Assembly (NCBI GenBank): GCA_963714155.1
Contig: OY970236.1
Span: 682,001-746,000 of the forward strand
Source of the DNA: VRUE01 sp963714155
Lineage (GTDB): Bacteria > Actinomycetota > Thermoleophilia > Solirubrobacterales > 70-9
Length of the DNA: 64,000 bases
Direction of reading: 5' to 3'
Below, one piece after another: positions 1 through 9,189 of the stretch (positions are counted from its first letter, which is position 1; each line of letters begins with the position of its first letter). The notes beneath the pieces were generated by a model. That model saw only the letters and a list, made by a program, of their open reading frames with translations. It was not told the origin of the DNA and did not search any database. The position numbers and the translations under genes were made by a program.

Positions 1-830
1 GCCACGTCCCAAACACCAACCTCTACCGCTGGCCCGAGGATCGTCACCCGCTCTGGGCGGCAACGGCGATCGAGGAGCGGATCCAGTTCGAGGGGCCGGA
101 GACCGTTGCCGCGGTGATCCTCGAGCCGGTGCAGAACGCCGGTGGTTGCTTCGTTCCGCCCGAGGGGTATTTCGAGCGCGTGCGCGAGATCTGCGACCGC
201 TACGACGTGCTGATGATTTCCGACGAGGTGATCTGCGCCTGGGGCCGGCTCGGCCACTACTTCGGCTGCGAACGCTTCGGCTACGTGCCCGATCTGATCA
301 CGGTGGCCAAGGGGCTCACCTCCGCCTACGCGCCGATGGGTGCGGTGATCGCCTCCGACGCCGTCGCCGCTCCGTTCATGGAGGGCGACGCCTCCTTCGC
401 CCACGGCTTCACCTTCGCCGGCCACCCGATCGCCTCGGCGATGGCGATGGCCAACCTCGACATCTTCGAGCGCGAGGACCTCTGCGGCCACGTGCTCGCC
501 AAGGAGGGCGAGTTCCGCCAGATGCTGGAGACGCTGCGGGACCTGCCGATCGTCGGTGACGTGCGCGGTGCCGGCTTTTTCCAGGCGATCGAGCTGGTCA
601 AGGACCGCGAGACAAAAGAGACCTTCAGCGATGAGGAGGCCGAGGACCTGCTGCGCGGCTTCCTCTCCGCCGAGCTCTACAAGCGCGGCTTGATCTGCCG
701 CGCCGATGATCGCGGCGACCCGGTTGTGCAGCTCGCCCCGCCGCTGATCGCCGACACCGAGCAATTCGAAGAGATCCACGACGTTCTGCACGGCGTCCTG
801 ACCGAGGCCTGGGAGCGGGTCCAGAGATAG
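1..830 (+). CDS. class III (omega) aminotransferase, 5' truncated by window start
   Basis: The reading frame is open from the first bases (frame 3) and lacks its N-terminus. It is a PLP-dependent fold-type I class III aminotransferase: the segment ILEPVQNAGG, the cofactor-binding ISDEVICAWGR and the Schiff-base lysine in TVAKGLTSAYAPMG are all present. This family moves the terminal amino group of omega-amino acids or amines (GABA, beta-alanine, taurine, putrescine) to pyruvate or 2-oxoglutarate. The downstream alanine dehydrogenase and aldehyde dehydrogenase fit a route in which pyruvate accepts the amino group, alanine is recycled and the semialdehyde is oxidised. The exact substrate cannot be read from the sequence. 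The stop lies 8 nt before the next gene, so an operon is likely. Confidence 0.9.
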   Translation, partial: HVPNTNLYRWPEDRHPLWAATAIEERIQFEGPETVAAVILEPVQNAGGCFVPPEGYFERVREICDRYDVLMISDEVICAWGRLGHYFGCERFGYVPDLITVAKGLTSAYAPMGAVIASDAVAAPFMEGDASFAHGFTFAGHPIASAMAMANLDIFEREDLCGHVLAKEGEFRQMLETLRDLPIVGDVRGAGFFQAIELVKDRETKETFSDEEAEDLLRGFLSAELYKRGLICRADDRGDPVVQLAPPLIADTEQFEEIHDVLHGVLTEAWERVQR

Positions 831-838
831 GCGGGCGC

Positions 839-2395
839 GTGCTTACCGTCCAAAGCCTGCTTGACGAACTCGACCTCGAGCTCGCGGCGGGGGCCAGTGC
901 GGCCGAGGCGCCGGTGCGCTGGGTCCATATCTCCGAGCTCGAGGACCCGACCCCGTGGCTCTCCGGCGGCGAGCTGATGCTGACCACGGGGATCCCGCTG
1001 GGCAGCGCCGCCAAACAGCGTGCCTTCGTCAAGCTGCTCGCCGACCACAACCTCGCCGGGCTCGGCTTCGGCACCGGCTTCAACCACGACTCGTTGCCGA
1101 AAGCGCTGGTCGAGGAGGCCAAGAAACGCGACTTCCCGCTCTTCGAGGTCCCCTACTCGACGCCCTTCATCGCGATCACCGAGAAGGCCTTCGCGCGGCT
1201 CGTCAACGAGCAGTACGAGGTCCTGCAGCGTGGCATCGCCGTGCAGCGGCGGCTCGAGCGGCTGGTCCTCGAAGAGCGCGGTTTGGAGGAGATCGTGGCG
1301 ACGATCGCCTCCGCCGTTGGCGGCACGGTGGCGATCCTCGGCGGCCGTGGCGAGCGCCTTGCCGGGCGCGGCTTTCGCCGCGAGCTCTCCGCCGAGGCGG
1401 TCAACGCGATCCGCGAGGAAGCTTTGCGCCACACCGCCGACGGGCACCCCTTCGTGCCGGCGCACCCCACTGTGGCGGGTCGGGCTCTAGCCCACCCGGT
1501 GATCTCTCCGGGTGGGGGCCCGCCGCAGGCCTGGGTCGTGATCGTGCGCGACTCCGGCGGCCTCGGCGATTTCGAGCGGCTGATCCTGCAGCAGGCGGTG
1601 GCGGTGGTGGCGCTGGAGCTGATGCGCCGCCGCGTCGCCCGCGAGACCGAGCGCCGCCTCGCCGGCGACGTGCTAGCCGGCGCGCTTGGCGGGCGGCTCG
1701 AGCCCTCGGAGCTGCGCCGCCGGCTCGAGCCCTTCGGTATCGGCGACGAAGCTGCGGTGCTGGTCTTCGACCTCGACGACCCGGCGGCGGCCGAGGCCGC
1801 GCTGGAGCGAGCGCTTGCCGCCGATGCCTGCCCGGCCGTGGTGGCGCCACACGCCAGCGGCCGCCGCGAGCTGCTCTGTGCCGTCGTCGACGCCGCCGAC
1901 CGCGACCCCGTTGACCTCGCCGCCGACGCCCGCAAGGCCTTGATCAAGGACCGCGGTGCCGTGCGGGCCGCGGCCAGCCGGCCGGCACCCCCGGAGAACT
2001 TGCGTCACTCCTTCCACGAGGCGCGCTGCGCGCTGGAGGCGACGGCGATCAATAACGGCAGTGCCCCGGAGGTGGCTTCCTGGCGCGACCTCGGTGCCTT
2101 CACCCTGCTGCTCTCGATTCAAGACGATGAGGCGCTGAAGCTCTACTGCGACAGCGTGCTGGGGCCGATCGAGGAGGGCGACGAGGAGTACGGCGGCGAG
2201 CTGCTGCGCTCGCTCGAGGCCTTCATCGAGCAGAACGGCCAGTGGGAGAAAGCCGCCCGCCAGGTCTACTGCCACCGCCACACGCTGCGCTACCGGATGC
2301 GCAAAGTCGAGGAGCTGACCGGCCGCGACCTCTCGCGCGCCCACGACCGGATCGAGTTCTGGCTGGCGATCCGCGCAAGGGAGCTGGTCGCGTGA
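839..2395 (+). CDS. PucR-family transcriptional regulator
   Basis: The protein has 518 aa and starts with GTG directly after the aminotransferase. It has the usual three-part PucR layout: an N-terminal PucR/PurC-like ligand domain (about residues 1-125, with GGELMLTTGIPL), a central GGDEF-like dimerisation region, and a C-terminal helix-turn-helix (about 450-515, with QVYCHRHTLRYRMRKVEELTGRDL). PucR proteins are usually activators of purine, amino-acid or amine degradation genes. Its position inside the aminotransferase-ald-dehydrogenase cluster suggests that it controls this cluster. The stop codon overlaps the next gene's GTG (GTGA), which implies translational coupling. Confidence 0.9.
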   Translation: MLTVQSLLDELDLELAAGASAAEAPVRWVHISELEDPTPWLSGGELMLTTGIPLGSAAKQRAFVKLLADHNLAGLGFGTGFNHDSLPKALVEEAKKRDFPLFEVPYSTPFIAITEKAFARLVNEQYEVLQRGIAVQRRLERLVLEERGLEEIVATIASAVGGTVAILGGRGERLAGRGFRRELSAEAVNAIREEALRHTADGHPFVPAHPTVAGRALAHPVISPGGGPPQAWVVIVRDSGGLGDFERLILQQAVAVVALELMRRRVARETERRLAGDVLAGALGGRLEPSELRRRLEPFGIGDEAAVLVFDLDDPAAAEAALERALAADACPAVVAPHASGRRELLCAVVDAADRDPVDLAADARKALIKDRGAVRAAASRPAPPENLRHSFHEARCALEATAINNGSAPEVASWRDLGAFTLLLSIQDDEALKLYCDSVLGPIEEGDEEYGGELLRSLEAFIEQNGQWEKAARQVYCHRHTLRYRMRKVEELTGRDLSRAHDRIEFWLAIRARELVA

Positions 2396-3534
2396 AGGTC
2401 GGCATCCCGGCCGAGGTCAAGCCCGATGAGTACCGGGTCGCGATCACGCCGGCCGGTGTGCGCGAGATGTCCGTGCACGGTCACGAGGTCTTGGTCGAGG
2501 CCGGCGCCGGCGAGGGCAGCGCGATCGCCGACGCGGAGTTCGAGGCCCAGGGTGCCAGCATCGTGGCCGACGCGGCCGCGGTCTTCGGCGAGGCCGAGAT
2601 GGTGCTCAAGGTCAAGGAGCCGCAGCCGCCCGAGGTCGAGATGTTGCGTCCCGGCCAGCTGCTCTTCACCTACTTGCACCTCGCCCCGGACCCCGATCTG
2701 ACCCGCGGGCTCTGCGACTCGGGCGCGACCTGCGTCGCCTACGAGACGGTCGAGGACGGGCGCGGGCGCCTGCCGCTGTTGGCGCCGATGAGCGAGATCG
2801 CCGGCAAGATCGCCACCCAGGCCGGCGCCTTCATGCTCGAGAAGCCCCTTGGCGGGCGCGGAATCTTGCTCGGTGGAGTGCCTGGCGTCGCCGCCGCCAA
2901 CGTGATGGTGATTGGCGGCGGCGTCGTCGGCATGAACGCCGCCTTCATCGCGATCGGCATGGGCGCCGACGTCTTCATCTTCGACAAGTCGATCGACCGC
3001 CTGCGCGAGCTCGAGGTCGACTTCGCCGGCAGCTGCTCGACCGTCTACTCGACCACACTGGCGATCGAGGAGATGCTGCCGCGCGCCGACCTGGTGATCG
3101 GCGCCGTGCTCGTCCACGGTGCCCGCGCTCCCTTCGTCGTGCGCCGTGAGCAGTTGGCGCTGATGAAGCCCGGCGCGGTCCTGGTCGACGTCGCGATCGA
3201 CCAGGGCGGTTGCTTTGAGACCTCGCGGCCGACCACTCACCAGGAGCCGACCTTCGAAGTCGAGGGGATCACCCACTACTGCGTCGCCAACATGCCCGGC
3301 GCGGTGCCGATCACCTCGACCCACGCGCTGACCAACGCGACCCTCCCCTACGCGATCGCCCTCGCCGACGAAGGCGTCGCCGGGGCGATCCGGCGCGACC
3401 CGGGGCTGCGGCCCGGGGTCAACGTGGCCGGCGGCGCGGTCACGCATCCCGCCGTTGCCGAGGGGGTAGAGATGGACTGCGTCCCGGTCGAGGAGGCGCT
3501 CGAACTCGCACAAGCTGAAACGACCAAGACCTGA
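2392..3534 (+). CDS. ald: alanine dehydrogenase
   Basis: The protein has 380 aa, normal for the family. The GTG start overlapping the PucR stop is chosen because the protein then begins VKVGIPAEVKPDEYRVAITP, the standard N-terminus of the alanine dehydrogenase/transhydrogenase family; a longer frame-open extension would run into pucR. The NAD-binding region VMVIGGGVVGMNAA, the catalytic-region ITSTHALTNATLPY and the substrate-binding lysine in VLKVKEP are visible. It catalyses NAD-dependent oxidative deamination of alanine to pyruvate and ammonia. In this cluster it can regenerate the pyruvate acceptor used by the omega-aminotransferase. Confidence 0.95.
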   Translation: MKVGIPAEVKPDEYRVAITPAGVREMSVHGHEVLVEAGAGEGSAIADAEFEAQGASIVADAAAVFGEAEMVLKVKEPQPPEVEMLRPGQLLFTYLHLAPDPDLTRGLCDSGATCVAYETVEDGRGRLPLLAPMSEIAGKIATQAGAFMLEKPLGGRGILLGGVPGVAAANVMVIGGGVVGMNAAFIAIGMGADVFIFDKSIDRLRELEVDFAGSCSTVYSTTLAIEEMLPRADLVIGAVLVHGARAPFVVRREQLALMKPGAVLVDVAIDQGGCFETSRPTTHQEPTFEVEGITHYCVANMPGAVPITSTHALTNATLPYAIALADEGVAGAIRRDPGLRPGVNVAGGAVTHPAVAEGVEMDCVPVEEALELAQAETTKT

Positions 3535-3549
3535 GGAGGAGAAGAGTCG

Positions 3550-4917
3550 ATGAGCACCTACGCGGTCGTCAACCCTGCCACCGGCGAGAAGGTCAAGGAG
3601 TACGAGGAGATAAGCGACGTCGACCTCGACGCGGCGATCGCGAGGGCCGACGCTGCATACAGGAGCTGGACCTCCTCCACCACCGTCGCCGAGCGGGCGG
3701 GGCTGATCCGCAGGGTCGGCGAGCTGCACGGCGAGCGGCGCGAGAAGCTGGCCGAGATCATCGTCCGCGAGATGGGCAAGCCGGTCGAGCAGGCGCTCGG
3801 CGAGGTCGACTTCGCTGCCGAGATCTACGCCTACTACGCCGACAAAGCCGAGGAGCTGTTGGCGGATGAGTCAATCGATCTGCTCGGTGGCGAGGGCACG
3901 GCGGTGGTCCGCCGCAGTGCCTTCGGCGTCCTGCTCGGGATCATGCCCTGGAACTTCCCCTACTACCAAGTGGCCCGCTTCGCCGGCCCAAACCTGGTGA
4001 TCGGCAACCCGATCCTGCTCAAGCACGCTCCGCAGTGCCCGGAATCGGCCGAGGCGATGCAGCAGATCTTCAACGACGCAGGCTTCCCCGAGGGGGCCTA
4101 CGAGAACATCTACGCCAGCAACGAGCAGATCGGGGCGGTCATCGCCGATCCCCGTGTGCACGGTGTCTCGGTTACCGGCTCCGAGCGGGCCGGCGCGGCG
4201 GTCGCCGAGATCGCCGGCCGCAACCTGAAGAAGGTCGTGCTCGAGCTGGGCGGCTCGGATCCGTTCATCCTGCTTGGCTCCGACGACCTCGGGGCGGCGG
4301 CGACTGCGGCCGCGGAAGCGCGGCTCGACAACACTGGCCAATCCTGCAACGCGGCCAAGCGGTTCATCGTCGTCGACGAGCTCTACGACGAGTTCTTGGA
4401 GAAGTTCAAGGCCGCCTTGACCGCCTCGGCGCCGGGCGACCCGGCCTCTGAGGAGACCGCTGTCGGCCCCCTCTCCTCCGCGTCCGCCGCCGACCGGCTC
4501 GAGGACCAGGTCAGGCGGGCTGTCGACGGCGGTGCCGAGATCGTCGCCGGTGGAAGCCGCGATGGCAACTTCTTCGAACCGACGATCCTCACCGGGATCG
4601 AGCCGGGCGCCGAAGCCTCCCAGGAAGAGTTCTTCGGTCCGGTCGCCCAGGTCTACCGGGTCGGCTCCGAGGACGAGGCGGTTGAGCTCGCCAACCAGAC
4701 GCCGTTCGGGCTCGGCTCCTACGTGATGACGACGGACGCGGAGCAGGGCGAACGGGTTGCCGACAGGATCGAAGCGGGGATGGTCTACGTCAACCTGGTC
4801 GGAGCCGACAGTCCCGAGCTGCCCTTCGGCGGCTTCAAGCGCTCGGGCTTCGGCCGCGAGCTGGGCCGCTACGGCGTCGACGAGTTCGTCAACAAGAAGC
4901 TGATCCGCAGCGCCTGA
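3550..4917 (+). CDS. NAD(P)-dependent succinate-semialdehyde-type aldehyde dehydrogenase
   Basis: The protein has 455 aa and starts at ATG after a strong GAGGAGGAG ribosome-binding site. It is an aldehyde dehydrogenase: LGIMPWNFPYYQ (cofactor-binding loop), VLELGGSDPFI with the general-base Glu, and NTGQSCNAAKRF with the catalytic Cys. Length and motifs are closest to the short GabD/Sad type that oxidises succinate semialdehyde to succinate. It follows ald by 15 nt and completes an amine degradation route. The aldehyde actually used is inferred from context. Confidence 0.88.
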   Translation: MSTYAVVNPATGEKVKEYEEISDVDLDAAIARADAAYRSWTSSTTVAERAGLIRRVGELHGERREKLAEIIVREMGKPVEQALGEVDFAAEIYAYYADKAEELLADESIDLLGGEGTAVVRRSAFGVLLGIMPWNFPYYQVARFAGPNLVIGNPILLKHAPQCPESAEAMQQIFNDAGFPEGAYENIYASNEQIGAVIADPRVHGVSVTGSERAGAAVAEIAGRNLKKVVLELGGSDPFILLGSDDLGAAATAAAEARLDNTGQSCNAAKRFIVVDELYDEFLEKFKAALTASAPGDPASEETAVGPLSSASAADRLEDQVRRAVDGGAEIVAGGSRDGNFFEPTILTGIEPGAEASQEEFFGPVAQVYRVGSEDEAVELANQTPFGLGSYVMTTDAEQGERVADRIEAGMVYVNLVGADSPELPFGGFKRSGFGRELGRYGVDEFVNKKLIRSA

Positions 4918-4952
4918 GCGGATAGCCGAGGGCCCAAATAGGGTTCGATCCA

Positions 4953-6662
4953 ATGAGGAAGCTCCTACTACCGCTGGCTCTCGTCTTCCTGCTCGCGTCT
5001 TTCCTGGCGGCGGCCGCGCCGTCGGAGGAAGACGCGCGCTGCCACGGGAGGCTGGCGAAGATCGTCGGCACCGACGGCGACGACGTGCTGCAGGGGACTC
5101 CCGAGCGCGACGTGATCTGGGGCGGCGACGGCAACGACTCCATCACCGGCAGCCTCGGCAACGACTTGCTCTGCGGCGGTCCCGGGGCCGACATCGTCCA
5201 CGGCGGCCGTGGCAACGACATCGCCGACGGCGGTGGCGGTGGCGAAGACCAGGTGATCGGCGACCTCGGCGACGACAAGGTGATCGGCGGTCCCGGCGAT
5301 GCCGACGAGGCCGCTGGCAGCCTCGGCATCGACACCGTCAGCGGCGGCCCGGGCGACTTTGACTTCGTCCACGGTGACTACGGCTACGACCGCATGGACG
5401 GCGGCCCCGGTGGGGAGGACATTGCCTCCTTCGCCACCGACGTCGCCGCCGGCAAGAGCGGCGGGGTCAAGGTCTCACTGGCCAGGCACCGGGCCAAGGG
5501 CGATGGCCATGATCGGCTCTTCCGTTTCGAGAACCTCGAAGGCTCGGCCTTCGACGACATCCTCGTCGGCAACGGCAAGGCCAACGTCGTCGATGGCGGC
5601 GCCGGCGATGACGTGATCCGCGGCGGTGGCGGCAAGGACGAGCTGCTCGGCGGCCAGGGGAGCGACGGCTGCAACGGCGCCAAGGGACAGACTGAGTCCT
5701 GCGGCCGTGAAAAGCAGCCGCGGGCATCCGCCTACGTCGAGCTCGACCCGGTCCCCGGCGAAGGCGGCGGCTTGCAGCTGGTTGGCGGTGGTGGCAGCGA
5801 TCACTTCACGGTTGCCTTCGACGAAGCGAGCTCAACCTTCGGCATCACAGCTGAGAAGGGCATCGCCCTCGGCGTCGGCTGCGACCGGGTCAGCGCGGTG
5901 CAGGCGACCTGCCACAGCGAAGGGCCGGCGCGCTGGCTGATGGCCGACCTCGGCCCCGGCCGCGACAGCCTCACGATCGAGGGCTCCGTCGCCGGCGCCC
6001 AGAACGTGCGCCTCGCCGGCGGCCTCGGCAACGACACGATCCGCGGCGGCGATGAGGACGACCTGATCGAGGGTGGCTTCGGCGCCGACAAGCTCTACGG
6101 CGGCGCCGGTGCCGACGGCCTGATCGGCAGCCGTCCCGGACCGACTTTCCTCTACGGCGAAGAGGACGGCGACCTGCTCGCCGCGGGCAGCGGTTGTGCC
6201 GGCGGCGCCCTGGTCGGCGGCCCCGGCCGCGACGACGCCTCCTTCGCCGAGACCCCCTCGCACCCCGGCATCCTGCACGTCTCCTTCCCCGCCCACGCCG
6301 CCTGGATCGACGCGATTCCGGGCTGCGACAAAGTCCACCTCTCGCCGACCAACGAGGACATGGAGGGCTCCTTCGACTGGGACATCCTGATTGGGGATGC
6401 CCGGCCCAACGCGATCCTCGGCCAGCCCGGCTCCGACTGGTTCTACGGCGGCGGTGGCGACGACGTAATCGATGCCCGCGACGGCACCCGCGACTTCTCG
6501 ATCCAGTGCGGTGGCGGCGGACCGACCAAGAAGGGGCGCCCGATCCGCGGCACCTCCGAGGGCCGTGCCCTCACCGACCCCTTCGATCCCAGCACCTCGC
6601 TTTGCGCGATCACCAAACACGGTCGCCCTGTTGACGGCCTCGGCAACGCCGACGAGAACTAG
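4953..6662 (+). CDS. secreted RTX-type calcium-binding repeat protein
   Basis: The protein has 569 aa with an N-terminal signal peptide (RKLLLPLALVFLLASFLAAAA). The mature part is built from haemolysin-type nonapeptide repeats of the GGxGxDxUx kind (for example GGDGNDSITGSLGNDLLCGG), in two main blocks at about residues 40-235 and 325-400, plus a late copy near residue 500. Such repeats form calcium-loaded beta rolls outside the cell. No protease, lipase or toxin domain is seen, so a surface-structural or adhesion role is the cautious reading. The start lies 35 nt after the dehydrogenase stop; co-transcription is possible, but a functional link is not evident. Confidence 0.85.
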   Translation: MRKLLLPLALVFLLASFLAAAAPSEEDARCHGRLAKIVGTDGDDVLQGTPERDVIWGGDGNDSITGSLGNDLLCGGPGADIVHGGRGNDIADGGGGGEDQVIGDLGDDKVIGGPGDADEAAGSLGIDTVSGGPGDFDFVHGDYGYDRMDGGPGGEDIASFATDVAAGKSGGVKVSLARHRAKGDGHDRLFRFENLEGSAFDDILVGNGKANVVDGGAGDDVIRGGGGKDELLGGQGSDGCNGAKGQTESCGREKQPRASAYVELDPVPGEGGGLQLVGGGGSDHFTVAFDEASSTFGITAEKGIALGVGCDRVSAVQATCHSEGPARWLMADLGPGRDSLTIEGSVAGAQNVRLAGGLGNDTIRGGDEDDLIEGGFGADKLYGGAGADGLIGSRPGPTFLYGEEDGDLLAAGSGCAGGALVGGPGRDDASFAETPSHPGILHVSFPAHAAWIDAIPGCDKVHLSPTNEDMEGSFDWDILIGDARPNAILGQPGSDWFYGGGGDDVIDARDGTRDFSIQCGGGGPTKKGRPIRGTSEGRALTDPFDPSTSLCAITKHGRPVDGLGNADEN

Positions 6663-6673
6663 CGTCATCTGCA

Positions 6674-6719
6674 TTCCCCTGTTCCTCAGCCCGACATAGC
6701 CAGGCAAAGGAACAGCGGA
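6674..6719. repeat. family B inverted repeat, copy B1
   Basis: The arms CTGTTCCT (6679-6686) and AGGAACAG (6708-6715) are perfectly complementary around a 21-nt loop. The right end continues as AAAGGAACAGCGGA, identical to the right end of copy B3. It lies between the RTX gene and the AbiEi/DUF559 gene. Confidence 0.75.
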
Positions 6720-6746
6720 GCTTTGTGAGGGGGAGAAACGTCCCTG

Positions 6747-6787
6747 CGCTGTGCCTTAGCGCTAGATGGCGCGGCAAAAGCACAGCG
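6747..6787. repeat. family B inverted repeat, copy B2 (holds a start codon)
   Basis: CGCTGTGC (6747-6754) pairs with GCACAGCG (6780-6787). The 25-nt loop contains the ATG (6766) of the AbiEi/DUF559 gene, so the right arm is translated as its first residues. Confidence 0.75.
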
Positions 6788-7710
6788 GAAGCGGCGGATG
6801 GTGGGACGTCGCCGCCCTCGCCGAACGCCAGCACGGAGTTGTTTCGCGCGAGCAGCTACGCGGCATCGGGATGGGGGAGGGTGCGATCGATCACGCGATC
6901 GCCTCAGGTCGGTTGTTTCCGCTGTTTCGCGGGACTTTCGGGGTCGGCCACTCGCAGGTAGGACCGCAGGGCCGCATGTTTGCCGCGACACTTGCATGTG
7001 GTCCAGCGACGGTTGTGTCCCACGGATCCGCGGCGCTTCTCCTGGGGCTTTGGGAGACCGGTCCGCAGGCCATTCACGTCATCGCGCCCAAGCAAATGGG
7101 GCGCAAGATCCCGGGAATTCGCACCCACTACGTGCCGCCTCCCCTTGGCAAGGAAGTAGTGGTGCAGGAAAACATTCCGTGCACCAGCCCCGCCCGGGTC
7201 ATCGTCGACTTGGCCGGCAGCGTCGGGAATCCATCGCTGCGCCGAACGATTGAGCAGGCGGCGGTCCTCCAGCTGCTGGACGTTCCCGAGATCGACGCAA
7301 TCCTGGCTGGTTCCCGCCGACGTGGCAGCGCCAGCCTTCGCAGCATCCTCGAGGACTGGCGCCGCTACTCGCGCATGCGACTTCGCAGTCGCATGGAGGC
7401 GAAGCTGCTGCCCCTGCTTTCCCAGCGAGACCTGCCCATCCCGGAGTGCAACGAGATGCTCGAGGTTGGCGGCCAGTCTTTTGAGATTGACTTTCTCTGG
7501 CGCAGGCAGCGCCTCGTCGTCGAAGCCGATGGCGGCCAGTTTCATGACCACCCGCTTGCGGAAGTCCGCGACCTCGACCGCAATCGCACGCTCATCGCTG
7601 GAGGTTTCCGCGTTCTTCGCCTGCGCTGGGAGGAGCTGAACGACCGGCCCGATGCAACGCTTGCCAGGGTCGAGCGCCTACTCAGCCTCCGCCGTTCCCC
7701 TGTGCGGTAG
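6766..7710 (+). CDS. AbiEi-like winged-helix / DUF559 endonuclease-fold protein
   Basis: The protein has 314 aa. The N-terminal part (about 12-60: WDVAALAERQHGVVSREQLRGIGMGEGAIDHAIASGRL) is the AbiEi-type antitoxin winged helix. The C-terminal 110 residues resemble DUF559, a very-short-patch-repair/restriction-like nuclease fold, with FEIDFLWRRQRLVVEADGGQFHDH and the final DLDRNRTLIAGGFRVLRLRWEEL; the acidic residues D-x(n)-E-A-D look like the metal site. No AbiEii-type toxin partner is adjacent. The function is unproven; this architecture is common in actinobacteria. The start codon sits in the loop of repeat B2 and the stop codon in the loop of repeat B3, so the gene is framed by the repeats. 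Confidence 0.75.
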   Translation: MARQKHSGSGGWWDVAALAERQHGVVSREQLRGIGMGEGAIDHAIASGRLFPLFRGTFGVGHSQVGPQGRMFAATLACGPATVVSHGSAALLLGLWETGPQAIHVIAPKQMGRKIPGIRTHYVPPPLGKEVVVQENIPCTSPARVIVDLAGSVGNPSLRRTIEQAAVLQLLDVPEIDAILAGSRRRGSASLRSILEDWRRYSRMRLRSRMEAKLLPLLSQRDLPIPECNEMLEVGGQSFEIDFLWRRQRLVVEADGGQFHDHPLAEVRDLDRNRTLIAGGFRVLRLRWEELNDRPDATLARVERLLSLRRSPVR

Positions 7711-7740
7711 CGCCCTATCGCCGTGGAAAGGAACAGCGGA
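7695..7740. repeat. family B inverted repeat, degenerate copy B3 (holds a stop codon)
   Basis: The left end TTCCCCTGTGC (7695-7705) and right end AAAGGAACAGCGGA (7727-7740) match other family B termini, but the arms are only partly complementary. The TAG stop of the DUF559 gene (7708-7710) lies in the loop. Confidence 0.6.
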
Positions 7741-7755
7741 GTGTGGAGATATCAA

Positions 7756-7800
7756 TCCGCTGTGCGCTTGCGGGGATAGACAGGGCAAAGGCACAGCGGA
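7756..7800. repeat. family B inverted repeat, perfect copy B4
   Basis: TCCGCTGTGC (7756-7765) and GCACAGCGGA (7791-7800) form a perfect 10-bp stem around a 25-nt loop. It is only 16 bp from B3. The tandem may also end transcripts from both sides, since the genes here converge. Confidence 0.8.
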
Positions 7801-7823
7801 GCGGGGTTGGCACCCGGTGATCG

Positions 7824-9134
7824 TCAGCGGCCGCGGCCGTCGCCGTTGGCGACGGTGCAGGCTTCCGCGGCACCGATGAAGGGCGCCAGGGTGATGTAGG
7901 TGGCGAGCGGGGCGACCTCCTGCATGTTCTCGGCGCCACCGCGTTTGATCTGGTCGTAGATCATCGAGTAGATCGCGCCGCCGATCGCCTCGGCGGCGAT
8001 CGGGCTCACCTCCGGCTTCAGCTGGTAGCCGGGGACGAGCAGGGCCTCCATCGTCTTCATCACCTCGTCGCGCTGTTCAAGCGCTCGGCGGCCGGCGGCG
8101 TAGACGTCGACCGCGCCGAGGGTCGTGTACTCGGGCTCGGCGGCGCAGAAGGCGAACATCGCGCCGAAGGCGCCGCGCACCGCGTGCGGCCAGTCAGGAG
8201 CGCGACGGAAAGCCGGCAGCGTCGTCGCCAGCATCTGTGCCGAGCCGGCGTCGACGGCGGCCAGCATCGCCTCCTCCTTGTCGGCGAAGTTGGCGTAGAA
8301 AGTCGAGAGCGAGATCGAGGCGCGGGCGGCGATGTCGCCGATCGTCATCGCCGGGTAGCCCTTCTCGGCGACGACCGCGGCGAGCGCGCGCAGGATCCGT
8401 TCGGCCGGGTCGTAGCCGTTGGGCGGCCCACCGTTCTGCGCGGCCCGGCTGCGCGGCCGGCGCAACGGTTCCGGCGGCGGCTCGTAGACCGCGAACCAGT
8501 CCCACATCTGCGGGATCAGCTCGATCAGTTCCTCCTCCTCGTGGCGGTAGAGGCGGCTGTGGATCACCTTGCGCACGCCGCCGACCATCGCCCGCACGAT
8601 CTCGGGCGGCATCTCCTGGCGGCCGGGGACCTGCTCCAGGGTGGCGGAGAGGAACGCTTGCACGCCATCGGTGGTGCGGTCGATCTCTTCGATCGCGCGC
8701 GGGCCGGCGGCGTAGATCTCGACCAGGCACATCCGCGCCGCCGCGGCCTGTTCGACGATCAGGTTGATGAAGGCGTCAAAGGCCTGGCGGGCGCGTACTT
8801 CGTCCGGCGGCGGCCCGCCGTCGGCGAAGATCGCGCCCACGGTCGGCCCGACGAAGGCGTGCAGGGCGGCGAGCAGGCACTCCTCCTTGTCGCTGAAGTG
8901 CGCGTAGAAGGCACTGCGCGAGACCCCGGAGAGCTCGAGCAGATCCTCGACCCGGGTCCCCTCGTAGCCCTTCTCGGCAACGACGGCGACCAAGGCGGCG
9001 AAGAGCCGCTCCTGCTGGTTGCGGGCGACCTCCTCGGGTGGCAAGCGCCGCCCCGGCTGGAGCTTGCGATCGCGCAACGTGCCTGCGTCCCCCCACGGCG
9101 TCCTGACCATCGCGACCGGACCATAGCCGGCCAT
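7824..9134 (-). CDS. tandem TetR/AcrR-family regulator (two TetR units fused)
   Basis: The protein has 436 aa, about twice a normal TetR protein. Two full units are visible. Unit 1 has its HTH at about residues 40-85 (LFAALVAVVAEKGYEGTRVE, SRSAFYAHFSDKEECL). Unit 2 has its HTH at about 245-290 (ILRALAAVVAEKGYPAMTIG, SLSTFYANFADKEEAML). Each is followed by a helical ligand/dimerisation domain. One chain could thus act as a pseudo-dimer. The regulated gene is not evident. A perfect palindrome upstream (9190-9201) is a candidate operator. The start at 9134 is tentative; Met at 9110 is an alternative. Confidence 0.82.
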   Translation of the reverse strand: MAGYGPVAMVRTPWGDAGTLRDRKLQPGRRLPPEEVARNQQERLFAALVAVVAEKGYEGTRVEDLLELSGVSRSAFYAHFSDKEECLLAALHAFVGPTVGAIFADGGPPPDEVRARQAFDAFINLIVEQAAAARMCLVEIYAAGPRAIEEIDRTTDGVQAFLSATLEQVPGRQEMPPEIVRAMVGGVRKVIHSRLYRHEEEELIELIPQMWDWFAVYEPPPEPLRRPRSRAAQNGGPPNGYDPAERILRALAAVVAEKGYPAMTIGDIAARASISLSTFYANFADKEEAMLAAVDAGSAQMLATTLPAFRRAPDWPHAVRGAFGAMFAFCAAEPEYTTLGAVDVYAAGRRALEQRDEVMKTMEALLVPGYQLKPEVSPIAAEAIGGAIYSMIYDQIKRGGAENMQEVAPLATYITLAPFIGAAEACTVANGDGRGR

Positions 9135-9189
9135 CTCGCTGTCTTCGTGGATGCTCGAATCTCTCAGAGCGATCTATAGTAGGAGTGAT

